Positions 34,438-43,754 of a stretch of DNA of 64,000 nt are shown here, one piece after another. Positions within the stretch are counted from its first letter, which is position 1, and each line of letters opens with the position of its first letter. The stretch spans positions 36,397 through 100,396 of the forward strand of contig CAIYHG010000124.1 of the NCBI GenBank assembly GCA_903925975.1, in the 5' to 3' direction. This DNA comes from an uncultured Acidobacteriia bacterium. Lineage in GTDB: Bacteria; Acidobacteriota; Terriglobia; Bryobacterales; Bryobacteraceae. The notes under the pieces are model-generated. The model did not search any database, was not told the origin of the DNA, and saw only the letters and a program-made list of their open reading frames with translations. Position numbers and translations under genes: made by a program.

Positions 34438-34836
34438 TCATGCCCCGGCGCTCACCGGGTGGCGTTGCCGCATGAGGAGCAGGCCGAAGGTTGCCGGTAT
34501 CAGCGTCAGCCATCCGGCCAAAATAGCGCCGGCCGGAGACCCCCAGATTGCGATTTGCTGCGCCCACACCATCAGCGCGCCCAAAACGTGCGCGGCCATC
34601 ATGGCACAACTGACCCGGCGCTGAATGCCAGGGTCCACGATCTCCCTGACAGCCAGAAGTAGCACGCCCACAAGAAAGAATCCTACACCGGCAAGCCGGA
34701 TCAGTGACCAGCTCCCAAAATCGTGATGTACGAACGTTCCGAAAAACGAGACGGAGTCCGGTCCGCGAAGCATCAGGAGAAGGCCCATAACACTCGCACT
34801 CCAGCCGTCAATTGACACAATCCGACGAAAGTTCAT
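34438..34836 (-). CDS. Small integral membrane protein, function unknown
   Basis: A 132-residue protein with four hydrophobic segments (about 12-27, 44-65, 78-98 and 100-120). No motif names a family. An opposite-strand ORF (34280-34624) is judged a shadow. The start at 34836 begins MNFRRIVSIDGWSASVMGLL. It is separated by 158 bases from prmC, where no gene was recognised. Confidence 0.6.
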   Translation of the reverse strand: MNFRRIVSIDGWSASVMGLLLMLRGPDSVSFFGTFVHHDFGSWSLIRLAGVGFFLVGVLLLAVREIVDPGIQRRVSCAMMAAHVLGALMVWAQQIAIWGSPAGAILAGWLTLIPATFGLLLMRQRHPVSAGA

Positions 34837-34994
34837 GCGGATATTCTAGAGCTTTCGGTTCGCGGACGCCACGGGTTACTTGCGAGAAAGCGGTCCGTAG
34901 CCCGCGTTGCTCCCCAGCGCCATATAAGTGGCCTTTCGGAAACCGTTAGCTTCTAGATCTCCGGCGCCGCTTGCCGCGCCATCCACCATCGCCG

Positions 34995-35822
34995 CTACCG
35001 CCTCGCTGCAATCACTCTCGGAATTCCAGCGAGGTCGGGCTCCACCTGAACGTCATTCCATCCGCCCAGCATGGCGCTGACCCGTTCGCAGCTTCCGAAA
35101 CCTAGTTCCATCACGAGCCAGCCGCCGGGGCGCAGCACGCGGGGGGCGTCCGCGATGATTCGCTCGTAGATCTCGAAACCCGTTTCGCCGCCGAACAGCG
35201 CCACGTGCGGCTCCCAGTCGCGGACTTCGCGCTGGAGCCCTTCGCGCTGTGTGGTGGGGACGTAGGGCGGGTTGGAAACGATCAAGTCCATTGCGGCAGG
35301 CGCTATGGACGCCATCAGGTCGCAAACGGCAAATTGCACGGCCGCACACAAACGGTGGGCGTTTCCCGCGGCTACGGCAACCGCGGCAGGCGAGATGTCC
35401 GTGGCCCAGGTCTCCGCTCCGGTTTCGAGCCGCAGGGTCACCGCTAGCGCGCCCGAGCCCGAGCCCACGTCCAGGATTCTAGCAGGCGCGCGCTCCTTCG
35501 CCAGATTGAGCGCCACTTCCACTACGTGCTCGGTTTCCGGCCGCGGGATCAGCACGTCGGAGGTAACGCGAAACTCACGGCCATAGAATTCCTGCCGTTG
35601 GGTGATGTACTGCGTGGGCTTGCCGTTGAGGCGTTCGTGCAGATAGCGGCCGTAATGAATCCACTCGACGCTGGTCAGTTCGTGCTCGGGATGCGCGTAG
35701 AGATAGACGCGTTCGCGGCCGAGCGCGTGGCAGAGCAGAACTTCCGCCGTCAGCCTGGGTGCGCCCACGCCGCCATCTTCCAGGAGTTGCACGCCCTGGA
35801 GCAGCGCCGTCCCGGCCGTCAT
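34995..35822 (-). CDS. prmC: Release factor glutamine methyltransferase PrmC (HemK)
   Basis: A 275-residue methyltransferase that modifies the Gln of the GGQ motif in RF1 and RF2. RILDVGSGSGALAVTL is the SAM loop and IVSNPPYVPTTQREGL the NPPY catalytic motif; RPETEHVVE is also typical. It lies 6 bases after prfA, its substrate's gene, the usual pairing. Confidence 0.95.
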   Translation of the reverse strand: MTAGTALLQGVQLLEDGGVGAPRLTAEVLLCHALGRERVYLYAHPEHELTSVEWIHYGRYLHERLNGKPTQYITQRQEFYGREFRVTSDVLIPRPETEHVVEVALNLAKERAPARILDVGSGSGALAVTLRLETGAETWATDISPAAVAVAAGNAHRLCAAVQFAVCDLMASIAPAAMDLIVSNPPYVPTTQREGLQREVRDWEPHVALFGGETGFEIYERIIADAPRVLRPGGWLVMELGFGSCERVSAMLGGWNDVQVEPDLAGIPRVIAARR

Positions 35823-35828
35823 CGTGGG

Positions 35829-36908
<1,080 letters not shown>

Positions 36909-36914
36909 GAAGAG

Positions 36915-37913
36915 TTACGCGATGACCAATTCTCCGCCCTGGGATTTCTCGAGTTCCATCGCGCCTTCGAGGGCGCGGATGGCCACGGCGGTTTGCGCAT
37001 CGTCGGGCGGTTTCGTAGTGATGCGCTGCAGCCAGAGGCCGGGGGCGGTGAGTCCGGCCAGAATAGAGCCGCGCTTCTTGGCGGCAAAACGGATCAGTTC
37101 ATAGCTCAGGCCAACTATGACTGGAAGCATTCCGATGCGTACCAGGAACTTGGCCCAAAAGCTTTGCACCGGAATCAACATATAGACAAGCATCGAGAGC
37201 ACCATCACCACCAGCAGAAAACTCGTCCCGCAGCGGGGATGGAAGGTGGTGAACTTCTGGGCGTTCGCAACGTTCACGGGCTTGCCCGATTCGAAGTTGA
37301 AGACTACCTTGTGCTCCGCGCCGTGGTATTCCCAGATGCGCCGCATGTCTTTCCAGCTGGAAACCGCGAACAGGAAGCCCAGAAAGATCAGGATGCGCAC
37401 TACGCCATCCACCGCATTGAACACGATCAAATTGTTCAGCGCGGGGAACGCCGGCTTCAGGCGCGTAACGGCGTAGAGCGGCACCAGCTTGTACATGAAG
37501 ATGAAGAACGCGAGCGAGAAGATCAGGCTTCCCGCCATGGCCCACTTAGGCGGTTCCTTGCCCTGGAGCTTCGGGTCCTCCGTCATCTCGTCTCTCATGG
37601 CCACGTCGGCCGAGAAGCGCAGGGCGCTGATGCCTAGTTTCATCGCCTGATAGAGCGTGCCGATTCCCCGCAAAACGGGGTGCCGGTAAATGGGATACAG
37701 CTCCGAGATGCGGCCGATGGGCTTCTCTTCCGTAACGATTTCGCCGTTCTTGCGGCGCACAGCCACGCAATAGCTGTGGGGCGCACGCATCATAACGCCT
37801 TCCATCACGGCCTGGCCGCCGACGAGGGTTTCCTCGCCGCTCTCCAGCGCGGGCAGCATTTGGGAATGCAGAAAGATGCGGAAACATCTACGCAGGGACA
37901 CCAAGATATTCAC
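36915..37913 (-). CDS. DUF1385 membrane protein (YqhQ-like)
   Basis: A 332-residue integral membrane protein of the DUF1385/YqhQ family. GGQAVMEGVMMRAPHSYCVA is the family start; YHGAEHKVVFNFE and TTFHPRCGTSFLLVVM are the conserved central motifs, the latter with His and Cys that may bind metal. The role is unclear; in Bacillus YqhQ affects stress fitness. The track begins at 38267, but the GTG at 37913 has AGAAGGAG four bases upstream. An ATG at 37859 has no ribosome site. A TATAAT box lies at 37931-37926, so close that the true 5' end needs mapping. Confidence 0.85.
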   Translation of the reverse strand: MNILVSLRRCFRIFLHSQMLPALESGEETLVGGQAVMEGVMMRAPHSYCVAVRRKNGEIVTEEKPIGRISELYPIYRHPVLRGIGTLYQAMKLGISALRFSADVAMRDEMTEDPKLQGKEPPKWAMAGSLIFSLAFFIFMYKLVPLYAVTRLKPAFPALNNLIVFNAVDGVVRILIFLGFLFAVSSWKDMRRIWEYHGAEHKVVFNFESGKPVNVANAQKFTTFHPRCGTSFLLVVMVLSMLVYMLIPVQSFWAKFLVRIGMLPVIVGLSYELIRFAAKKRGSILAGLTAPGLWLQRITTKPPDDAQTAVAIRALEGAMELEKSQGGELVIA

Positions 37914-37954
37914 TGTACTCCTTCTATTATACCGGGCGGGGAAGGGAAATACGC

Positions 37955-38845
37955 TCATGGGAGAAGACCTTCCAGTGCCGGGCCAAGTTCCGGGAATTGA
38001 AAGCGGAACCCCTCCCGTTCGGCGGCCTCGGGAATCGCGCGCTGGCTGCTCAGAAGAACTTCCGCCATATCGCCGAACGCCAGCTTCAGCGCGAGGCCGG
38101 GGACGGTGAACACGGCGGGGCGCCCAAGGGCAGCTGCCAGCAACTTCGTGAACTCGCCATTCGTTACCGGATGCGGGCTGCATGCGTTGAACGCGCCGGC
38201 GACGGGCTTTTCGGCGGCGAAGCGGAAGAGTTCCACCAGATCGGCCGCGTGGACCCACGGCATCCACTGGCGGCCTCCGCCGAGCCTGCCCCCGAGGCCA
38301 AGGCGGAACGGCAGCAGCATACGGCCGAGCGCCCCGCCCGAGGAATCGAGCACCACGCCGATGCGCAGGCGAACCACCCGGATGCCAAATGCCTCCGCCG
38401 CTTGCGCTTCCCGTTCCCAGGCTGCCGTGACCTCGGCGAGAAATCCGCTGCCCATGGCCGCGCTTTCGCTGAGGAGTTCATCGCCGCGCGAGCCGTAATA
38501 GCCCGCCGCCGAAGCGCAGACCAGCGCCGGCTTGCGCGGCAGACGGCCAAGCGCGCACACCAGATTGCGTGTGCCAATCACCCGGCTATCGAGAATGCGG
38601 CGCTTCACTTCGGGGCTCCAGCGCCGTGCGACGCTCTCGCCCGCCAGATGGATTACTGCGTCGATTTCGTGCAGCGCCTCTTCGGGCGGTTCGCCCGCCT
38701 GCGGGTCCCACTTCACGCCGGGGATGCCCCCGGGGCCGGGCGCGCCGCTGCGTCCCAAGGCAACAACGCCGTGGCCCGACGCAGTGAGCGCCCGCGCCAA
38801 TCGGCGGCCAATCAGTCCGGAAGCGCCGGTGATGGCGATGTTCAT
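37955..38845 (-). CDS. TIGR01777-family NAD-dependent epimerase (YfcH-like)
   Basis: A 296-residue SDR protein. MNIAITGASGLIGRRLARAL is the nucleotide-binding loop, VIHLAGESVA and ASAAGYYGSRGDELLSE carry the family motifs, and MPWVHAADLVELF is also diagnostic. Function is unknown in most bacteria; homologues associate with cell-division or envelope genes. It overlaps the photolyase stop by 4 bases; the track start at 39280 is a run-on through the photolyase. Confidence 0.9.
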   Translation of the reverse strand: MNIAITGASGLIGRRLARALTASGHGVVALGRSGAPGPGGIPGVKWDPQAGEPPEEALHEIDAVIHLAGESVARRWSPEVKRRILDSRVIGTRNLVCALGRLPRKPALVCASAAGYYGSRGDELLSESAAMGSGFLAEVTAAWEREAQAAEAFGIRVVRLRIGVVLDSSGGALGRMLLPFRLGLGGRLGGGRQWMPWVHAADLVELFRFAAEKPVAGAFNACSPHPVTNGEFTKLLAAALGRPAVFTVPGLALKLAFGDMAEVLLSSQRAIPEAAEREGFRFQFPELGPALEGLLP

Positions 38846-40224
38846 GCGCCCGCCCGCTTCCCCGATTTTGCCAGCGCCTCGATGCCTGCGATGTAAGCGG
38901 GGACGTCTGTCTTTCGATCCATCCCCGCGCGCGACATGGAGCGGATGGCGCCGTAGATGGGGCGCTGGGGCCAGGGCCGGTCGTGAAGGCCAAGGCACCA
39001 AAGGATGCTGGCGAACGATGCCGGGTTTTGCCCGTCGAGCGCGTACCGGTTGTTGAGGTAGAGCATTGTGCCGAGCGCCTCCTCCGGCGTGGCCGACCAC
39101 TCGAAGATCTTCTTTCCCCAGTACATCCGGTAGTAGCCGTGAATCTTGCCGCGTAACAGCAGCTCTAGCTGGGTAGCGTTCCAAAGAGCGTCGCCGGTCG
39201 AGGCGCTCTCGAACTGCTCCAGTGAATATAGCGCCTCGCGGCGGTCGCTGCGGTGGGCGTCGAGCGTCTTGCGCGCCCATGCGGGCAACGCTTCGAGCGA
39301 GTCGATAGACGGTGCGTAGCGTGCAAAGTTGAAGGCCAGTTCGCGGCGGACAATCATTTCTTCTAGAAATTCGTCTGCTATCAGTTTCTCCGCCCGCGCG
39401 CGTTCGCCGGCGGCCAGCGCGATCTCTAACGCCGAAACCACGCCCGAGCGCAGATACGGGCTCAGGTCCGACGTGGCGCGCGCGGCGGGGTCATTCTTCT
39501 GCTGGGAATAGCGCGCCAGGCCCGAATCCAGAAAAGCCGCCAGGCGGCGTAGAGCCTCGCGTCTGCCCCCGCGGAAGCCGAGCGCAGGCGCAACGCCGTG
39601 ATCGATCTCGCAGTCTGCGGCCAGCGCAGGCACATCGCCGGCGCGGATTTCGGTGTGGAACGGCGGCGTCTCGCCCGTGAAGCGGCGCCTTAGCTTCACC
39701 TGCGGAACCGGCGAGAGGTAGTGCGGCAACAGCCGGTGAATCTTGGGGCGGAGGGAGTACGCTGCATAGGACTGCGCGCCGATGGCGCCGGACGGTACGA
39801 TGCACATCGAATCCACGGCGAAGAATGCCGGAGCGGCGGGCGGCGCCGGAGCAGGCGAGAGTGTTTCCGGAACTTCGTCGGTCACCGCCGCGGCCGCCGC
39901 GGCGGCAAGCTCAGCGATGGGGTCGGGTTCGCCCCGCCGCCTAGCGAGGTGGAAAGCATATCCCGCACCGAGCCGCCGGAAAGCCGCGCCGGTTTCAGCG
40001 GCGGCTTCGAGCCGGAACGAATGCAGCCGGTCGCTGGCGTACGGGTAATCGCAAGAGAGGCCTTCGGCGGCGAGAAGGGGCAGGTCCAGGTGGTTGGCCA
40101 GGTCCGTGGCAAACGCAAGCGCGTGATTCGACTCCGCCCGGTGGGCGCTTCTCATCCAATAGAGGACGTACTTGCCCGTGGGTTGGGTATCGGCGCTGTT
40201 CAGTTTCCGGACACGGTGGTCCAT
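38842..40224 (-). CDS. phrB: Class II CPD photolyase
   Basis: A 460-residue DNA photolyase of class II, which repairs UV cyclobutane dimers using FAD. YVLYWMRSAHRAESNHALAF is the class II start (class I begins differently), the catalytic C-terminal part has SDLSPYLRSGVVSALEIAL and MYWGKKIFEW, and IHGYYRMYWGKK is typical. Class II enzymes use an 8-HDF antenna in some taxa; that is not visible here. Forms a two-gene operon with the TIGR01777 protein. Confidence 0.92.
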   Translation of the reverse strand: MDHRVRKLNSADTQPTGKYVLYWMRSAHRAESNHALAFATDLANHLDLPLLAAEGLSCDYPYASDRLHSFRLEAAAETGAAFRRLGAGYAFHLARRRGEPDPIAELAAAAAAAVTDEVPETLSPAPAPPAAPAFFAVDSMCIVPSGAIGAQSYAAYSLRPKIHRLLPHYLSPVPQVKLRRRFTGETPPFHTEIRAGDVPALAADCEIDHGVAPALGFRGGRREALRRLAAFLDSGLARYSQQKNDPAARATSDLSPYLRSGVVSALEIALAAGERARAEKLIADEFLEEMIVRRELAFNFARYAPSIDSLEALPAWARKTLDAHRSDRREALYSLEQFESASTGDALWNATQLELLLRGKIHGYYRMYWGKKIFEWSATPEEALGTMLYLNNRYALDGQNPASFASILWCLGLHDRPWPQRPIYGAIRSMSRAGMDRKTDVPAYIAGIEALAKSGKRAGA

Positions 40225-40306
40225 ATTCTATTGGATGCGGCAGCGCCGCGATGGCTTCGCGTGGCGCCGGTAAGTCAATGACGGGAAAGCCAAAGCACGC
40301 CGCGCC

Positions 40307-40813
40307 TCAGTTTGGCGGATTCAGAAACAGGATGACGCCATCACCACGGATCACCAGTTCCGCCGCTGCGCTTCCCGGGGCCGCGCCCGGCCGGGCTTCC
40401 ACCCGGCCGTAGATGACGGCCCAGCGGTCGTAGTCCGGGGTCCCGAAACGGAAATTGGCGAGGCTGGTCCGCTTTTTGACCTCGGCGAACTTGCGGTTTA
40501 GCTCGGCGCCATCGAGTTCGAAATCGCCGGGCGGCTTAGGGGCTGTCTTCCCATCCTCAACCAGGCGCATTTGCGCCGGCCGGTCCACCGCCGGGTCGCA
40601 GGCCTGCTCTCCCACCGAGCGTCCAGCCTCGCGAAACGAGTACCGCCCAAGCACGGGAAGGCTCTTGCCAACCTGTGCGGGCAAATCACGGACGATCTCA
40701 CAAACCGTCACGGGAATCAGCGGGGCTCCGGCGGGCAGGGCGCAACCGCAACAGAGGGCCAGCCCGAGCCCGGCCCCGTAGGCACGGCGGCCGATGGTCG
40801 TTTTCAAGCGCAC
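40307..40813 (-). CDS. Probable lipoprotein, function unknown
   Basis: A 168-residue protein with a hydrophobic N-terminal segment ending GLALCCGCALPAGAP, where LALC is a lipobox candidate. The mature part repeats small conserved motifs (PVTVCEIVRDLPAQVGKSLP, VIYGRVEARPGAA). Residues LGRYSFREAGRSVGEQACD may bind something, but no family name is known to me. Its gap to the photolyase is 82 bases. Confidence 0.6.
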   Translation of the reverse strand: MRLKTTIGRRAYGAGLGLALCCGCALPAGAPLIPVTVCEIVRDLPAQVGKSLPVLGRYSFREAGRSVGEQACDPAVDRPAQMRLVEDGKTAPKPPGDFELDGAELNRKFAEVKKRTSLANFRFGTPDYDRWAVIYGRVEARPGAAPGSAAAELVIRGDGVILFLNPPN

Positions 40814-40891
40814 TTATCCTTAACCTGAAATAGACTCACTTTGTTCGCGCCGCGTTTCGCGAAAAGGGGGCGAATGACTCGGGGCCTGCGT

Positions 40892-41347
40892 TTACTTCTC
40901 TTTCAGGTTGATCGTGCCGCGGCATCCGTGCGCGTTGCAGCAGCACCGCACGGATTCGATCTTATCCGAGAACCGGTAGTCCACCGTCAGTTCCTCTCCC
41001 GGCAGAATGATCCGCTTGCTCAGGTAGAGGATGTGCCCCTTCATGATGCAGGCGGTCAGATTCGGCTCACAGCTATGGTTAATGATCTCCGCGCCGCTGC
41101 CGCCGAAGGCGCCGTCGAGGGTCCAATAATCGTCCAGCGTGAAGAGATACGTCAGCGAGCCCTGCCCGCGGCGTTTTGTCTCCCGGCGGCTGATGCGCTC
41201 TCCGGTGTACTCGATCACCTTCCTCCGCGCTGGAATGCGTTCGAGTGCGTACACGCCTCGCCCATGAATGCGGGAAGTTCTGATCTCCATGCGGAACAAG
41301 GCATAACGCGGGTCGATGGATGGGGACTTAACCAGGGACGTGGCCAT
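40892..41347 (-). CDS. SET-domain protein methyltransferase-like
   Basis: A 151-residue SET-domain protein, a fold best known from histone lysine methyltransferases. IRTSRIHGRGVYALERIPAR opens the domain, GAEIINHSCEPNLTACIMKG is the NHSCxPN knot, EELTVDYRF the tyrosine motif and RCCCNAHGCRGTIN a post-SET zinc-binding tail. Bacterial SET genes are acquired; substrates include nucleoid or ribosomal proteins. The track begins at 41545; the ATG at 41347 is the last before the conserved start. Confidence 0.85.
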   Translation of the reverse strand: MATSLVKSPSIDPRYALFRMEIRTSRIHGRGVYALERIPARRKVIEYTGERISRRETKRRGQGSLTYLFTLDDYWTLDGAFGGSGAEIINHSCEPNLTACIMKGHILYLSKRIILPGEELTVDYRFSDKIESVRCCCNAHGCRGTINLKEK

Positions 41348-41467
41348 TTTTCGATGTGGTTCGATTTTATCGCAATGCCGCGGCTCCGCGCTCTTCGGCC
41401 ACCATCGGTGCGTAAGCTCTGAGTGCTGACCGGGCCCAGAACGGGACTTGGAAGAAGGCGCCCCCCA

Positions 41468-41487
41468 GTGGGGCGGGCACTCGTGCC
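41468..41487 (+). repeat. GTGG-headed palindromic repeat beside the RAYT remnant
   Basis: GTGGGGCGGGCACTCGTGCC is a hairpin with GTGG at its foot, like the copies in imuA, imuB and the 15.6 kb element. It lies 46 bases upstream of the decayed RAYT gene, the position expected for a REP repeat served by that transposase. Confidence 0.55.
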
Positions 41488-41533
41488 AGGAATTTTGGTG
41501 AGAACTTCGGCATGCCGCCTGGACAATGCTCTC

Positions 41534-41734
41534 GTGGCGTATCACCAGCCGCGTTTACCGCGCCTCGACGCAGTGGGCCGGCCGCTGTTTGTCACGTTCT
41601 GGCTGCATGGAAGCCTGCCCGCTCACCGCGCTTTCCCGCCCGCTGGCCTCATGAGCAGCGGCAAGGCATTCGCCGCCATGGACCGCTGGAAGGAGCCGAC
41701 GCCGGGCCGCTGGCAGGCGCGCAAAAGAAATTAG
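41534..41734 (+). pseudogene. N-terminal remnant of a REP-associated tyrosine transposase (RAYT)
   Basis: A 66-codon frame starts GTG and reads YHQPRLPRLDAVGRPLFVTF and then WLHGSLPAHRAF and AFAAMDRWKE, which I recognise as the start of acidobacterial RAYT transposases (Y1-HUH family). The homology is lost after about residue 52 and the catalytic HUH and Tyr regions are absent, so it is a decayed copy. The track's 41423 start is upstream sequence. A GTGG repeat lies just before it. RAYT enzymes mobilise REP repeats. Confidence 0.6.
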
Positions 41735-41770
41735 GCCGGCGGAACAGGATCCATCCGTGTTCCGCCGGCC
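41734..41770. terminator. 13-bp perfect hairpin after the RAYT remnant
   Basis: GGCCGGCGGAACA and TGTTCCGCCGGCC pair perfectly across an 11-base loop (41747-41757). No T tail. It is either a bidirectional terminator-like structure or the end of a repeat element. The rest of 41771-42033, before amtB, holds nothing else recognised. Confidence 0.5.
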
Positions 41771-42033
41771 CTCGGCTGCGGCTTGCCGTCGCGTACTCCC
41801 CGTGACGGCTGGTCCAACGCGCCGCGCCGGTCGTTCATTCCCTTCGTCCGACGCCCCGATTATAGGCGCGAATGCCAGCTTCGGACCCGATTTAATCTGC
41901 GCGGATGTGAAGCCCCGCACAACCCGGCCGCTTCCGGGATAAATAATTCCGATTCCTGCCATAGAAAGTTCTGTCTTGGGGCGGCCAAACCGGCGGGGGA
42001 CAATGTTTTTGGAAAGATTTCTATTTCGCGCTT

Positions 42034-43416
42034 ATGAAGCTTTTGTGTTGGCTCGTACTCTGTCTGTCGCCCGCGGCGTTCGCGGCGGAGCAGCTTCCGG
42101 ACGTTGCGGCCCGTCTCACCGCCGTCGAAGCCGCCGCTAGATCGGCCCAAAGCGCTGGCGATAACGCATGGATGTTGGTTAGCGCCGCATTGGTGCTGAT
42201 GATGACCGGCCCCGGTTTGGCCTTGTTTTACGGCGGGCTAGTGCGGCGTAAGAACGTGCTCGGCACGATGATGCACAGCTTTATTCTCATGGCCGTAGTG
42301 ACGGTGATCTGGGCGGTTTACGGGTATAGCTTCGCTTTCGGCGGATCTGGCTCCTTTTTCGGCAATTTTCAGTTCGCCTTCCTGAATAACGTCGGTGCGG
42401 CGCCCAACCCCGACTACGCTGCCACCATTCCCCATCAGACCTTCATGGTCTACCAGTTGATGTTCGCCATTATCACGCCCGCGCTGATTTCCGGGGCGTT
42501 TGCGGAACGGATGAAGTTCAGCGCCATGTTGCTCTTTACGGTCCTTTGGACCACGTTGATCTACTTCCCGATGGCGCACATGGTGTGGGGCAAAGGCGGC
42601 ATCCTGAACGCCTTTCTGGGCGGCGCCATCCCGTGTCTGGATTTTGCCGGGGGCACGGTGGTGCATATCACGTCCGGAGTGTCCGCCCTGGTTTGCGCCT
42701 TGTACCTTGGGCGGCGGGTCGGTTACCCCGGAGAGGGCTTCAAGCCGCACAGCCTTGTCCTCAGTTTTATCGGCGCCTGTCTGCTCTGGGTGGGATGGTT
42801 CGGATTTAACGCCGGCAGCGCGCTGGCAGCTTCCGGTCTGGCGACCAGTGCTTTCGTGGCCACTCACTTCGGCGCCGCTGCGGCGGCTCTGGGATGGATA
42901 GCGGCGGAGTGGATGCACACGGGCAAACCCAGTATTCTTGGCGGTATCTCGGGCGCAGTCGCCGGGTTGGTGGCGATCACCCCCGCCTCCGGGTTCGTGA
43001 AGCCCTTCCCGGCTATGGTTATCGGCCTCTGCGCCGGCGCGGTCTGCTATCTCATGGTGGTCCGCGTGAAACACATGTTTGGCTATGACGACGCGCTGGA
43101 CGCCTTCGGCGTTCACGGCGTCGGCGGCACCCTGGGCGCGATTCTCACCGGCGTATTCGCCACCAATGCGGTCAACGATGCGCTGAAGGATTCCGCTGGC
43201 AAGCCGCTGCCGCTCGGCCTCGTTGACGGCCACGCGGGCCAGATCGTCAACCAGCTTATCGGGTCGGCGATCGCCTGGGCATTGGCCATCGTAGGAACCT
43301 TGATCATCCTCAAGATCTGTGACGTTCTCGTCGGCGTGCGCGTGTCCAGGGAGCAGGAGATTGAAGGACTCGACCTGTCCATGCACGGTGAGGAAGGGTA
43401 TATTCTCGAATCGTGA
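42034..43416 (+). CDS. amtB: Ammonium transporter AmtB
   Basis: A 460-residue membrane channel for ammonium. The N-terminal signal-like segment ([20 protein letters not shown]) precedes about 11 helices. [20 protein letters not shown], the pore histidine in [13 protein letters not shown] and the second in [14 protein letters not shown] are visible. GlnB/GlnK binds its cytoplasmic face; the PII gene overlaps its stop by 4 bases, the usual amtB-glnK pair. The start at 42034 follows a 264-base gap after the hairpin. Confidence 0.96.
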   Translation: MKLLCWLVLCLSPAAFAAEQLPDVAARLTAVEAAARSAQSAGDNAWMLVSAALVLMMTGPGLALFYGGLVRRKNVLGTMMHSFILMAVVTVIWAVYGYSFAFGGSGSFFGNFQFAFLNNVGAAPNPDYAATIPHQTFMVYQLMFAIITPALISGAFAERMKFSAMLLFTVLWTTLIYFPMAHMVWGKGGILNAFLGGAIPCLDFAGGTVVHITSGVSALVCALYLGRRVGYPGEGFKPHSLVLSFIGACLLWVGWFGFNAGSALAASGLATSAFVATHFGAAAAALGWIAAEWMHTGKPSILGGISGAVAGLVAITPASGFVKPFPAMVIGLCAGAVCYLMVVRVKHMFGYDDALDAFGVHGVGGTLGAILTGVFATNAVNDALKDSAGKPLPLGLVDGHAGQIVNQLIGSAIAWALAIVGTLIILKICDVLVGVRVSREQEIEGLDLSMHGEEGYILES

Positions 43417-43754
43417 TGAAAAAAATCGAAGCAATCATTCAGCCGTTTAAGCTCGACGAGGTAAAGGAGGCGCTCAAAGGCGCCGGCGTCGACGGCATGA
43501 CGATCACCGAGGTCCGCGGACACGGGCGCCAGAAGGGCCACAAGGAAGTCTACCGCGGCCAGGAATACAACGTCGATCTCCTCCCCAAGGTGAAGCTCGA
43601 GATGGTTGTGCCTGGAGCCCGTTGCGATGAAGTCGTGGCCATTCTGGCCAAGGCCGCACGCACCGGCAAGATCGGCGACGGCAAGATCTTCGTGTTTGAC
43701 GTTGCCGAAGCCATTCGCATCAGAAACGACGACCGTGGAGAATCGGCCCTCTAG
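43413..43754 (+). CDS. glnB: PII nitrogen signal protein
   Basis: A 113-residue PII protein. [18 protein letters not shown], the T-loop [20 protein letters not shown] with Tyr51 (uridylylation site) and [19 protein letters not shown] are all intact. It senses 2-oxoglutarate and ATP and, by pairing with amtB, is functionally GlnK-like. The downstream glnD, which modifies Tyr51, starts within it. Confidence 0.97.
   Translation: MMKKIEAIIQPFKLDEVKEALKGAGVDGMTITEVRGHGRQKGHKEVYRGQEYNVDLLPKVKLEMVVPGARCDEVVAILAKAARTGKIGDGKIFVFDVAEAIRIRNDDRGESAL

Noticed and set aside
34280-34624. 114-residue plus-strand ORF opposite the small membrane protein
   Set aside because: It has no motif, overlaps the better membrane-protein frame and starts in the non-coding gap.
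41960-42033. Sigma54 promoter before amtB
   Set aside because: TTGGGGCGGCC and nearby sequence do not fit the TGGCAC-N5-TTGC pattern.
42238-43434. 398-residue minus-strand ORF opposite amtB
   Set aside because: Low-complexity His/Asp/Gly-rich shadow with no family resemblance.
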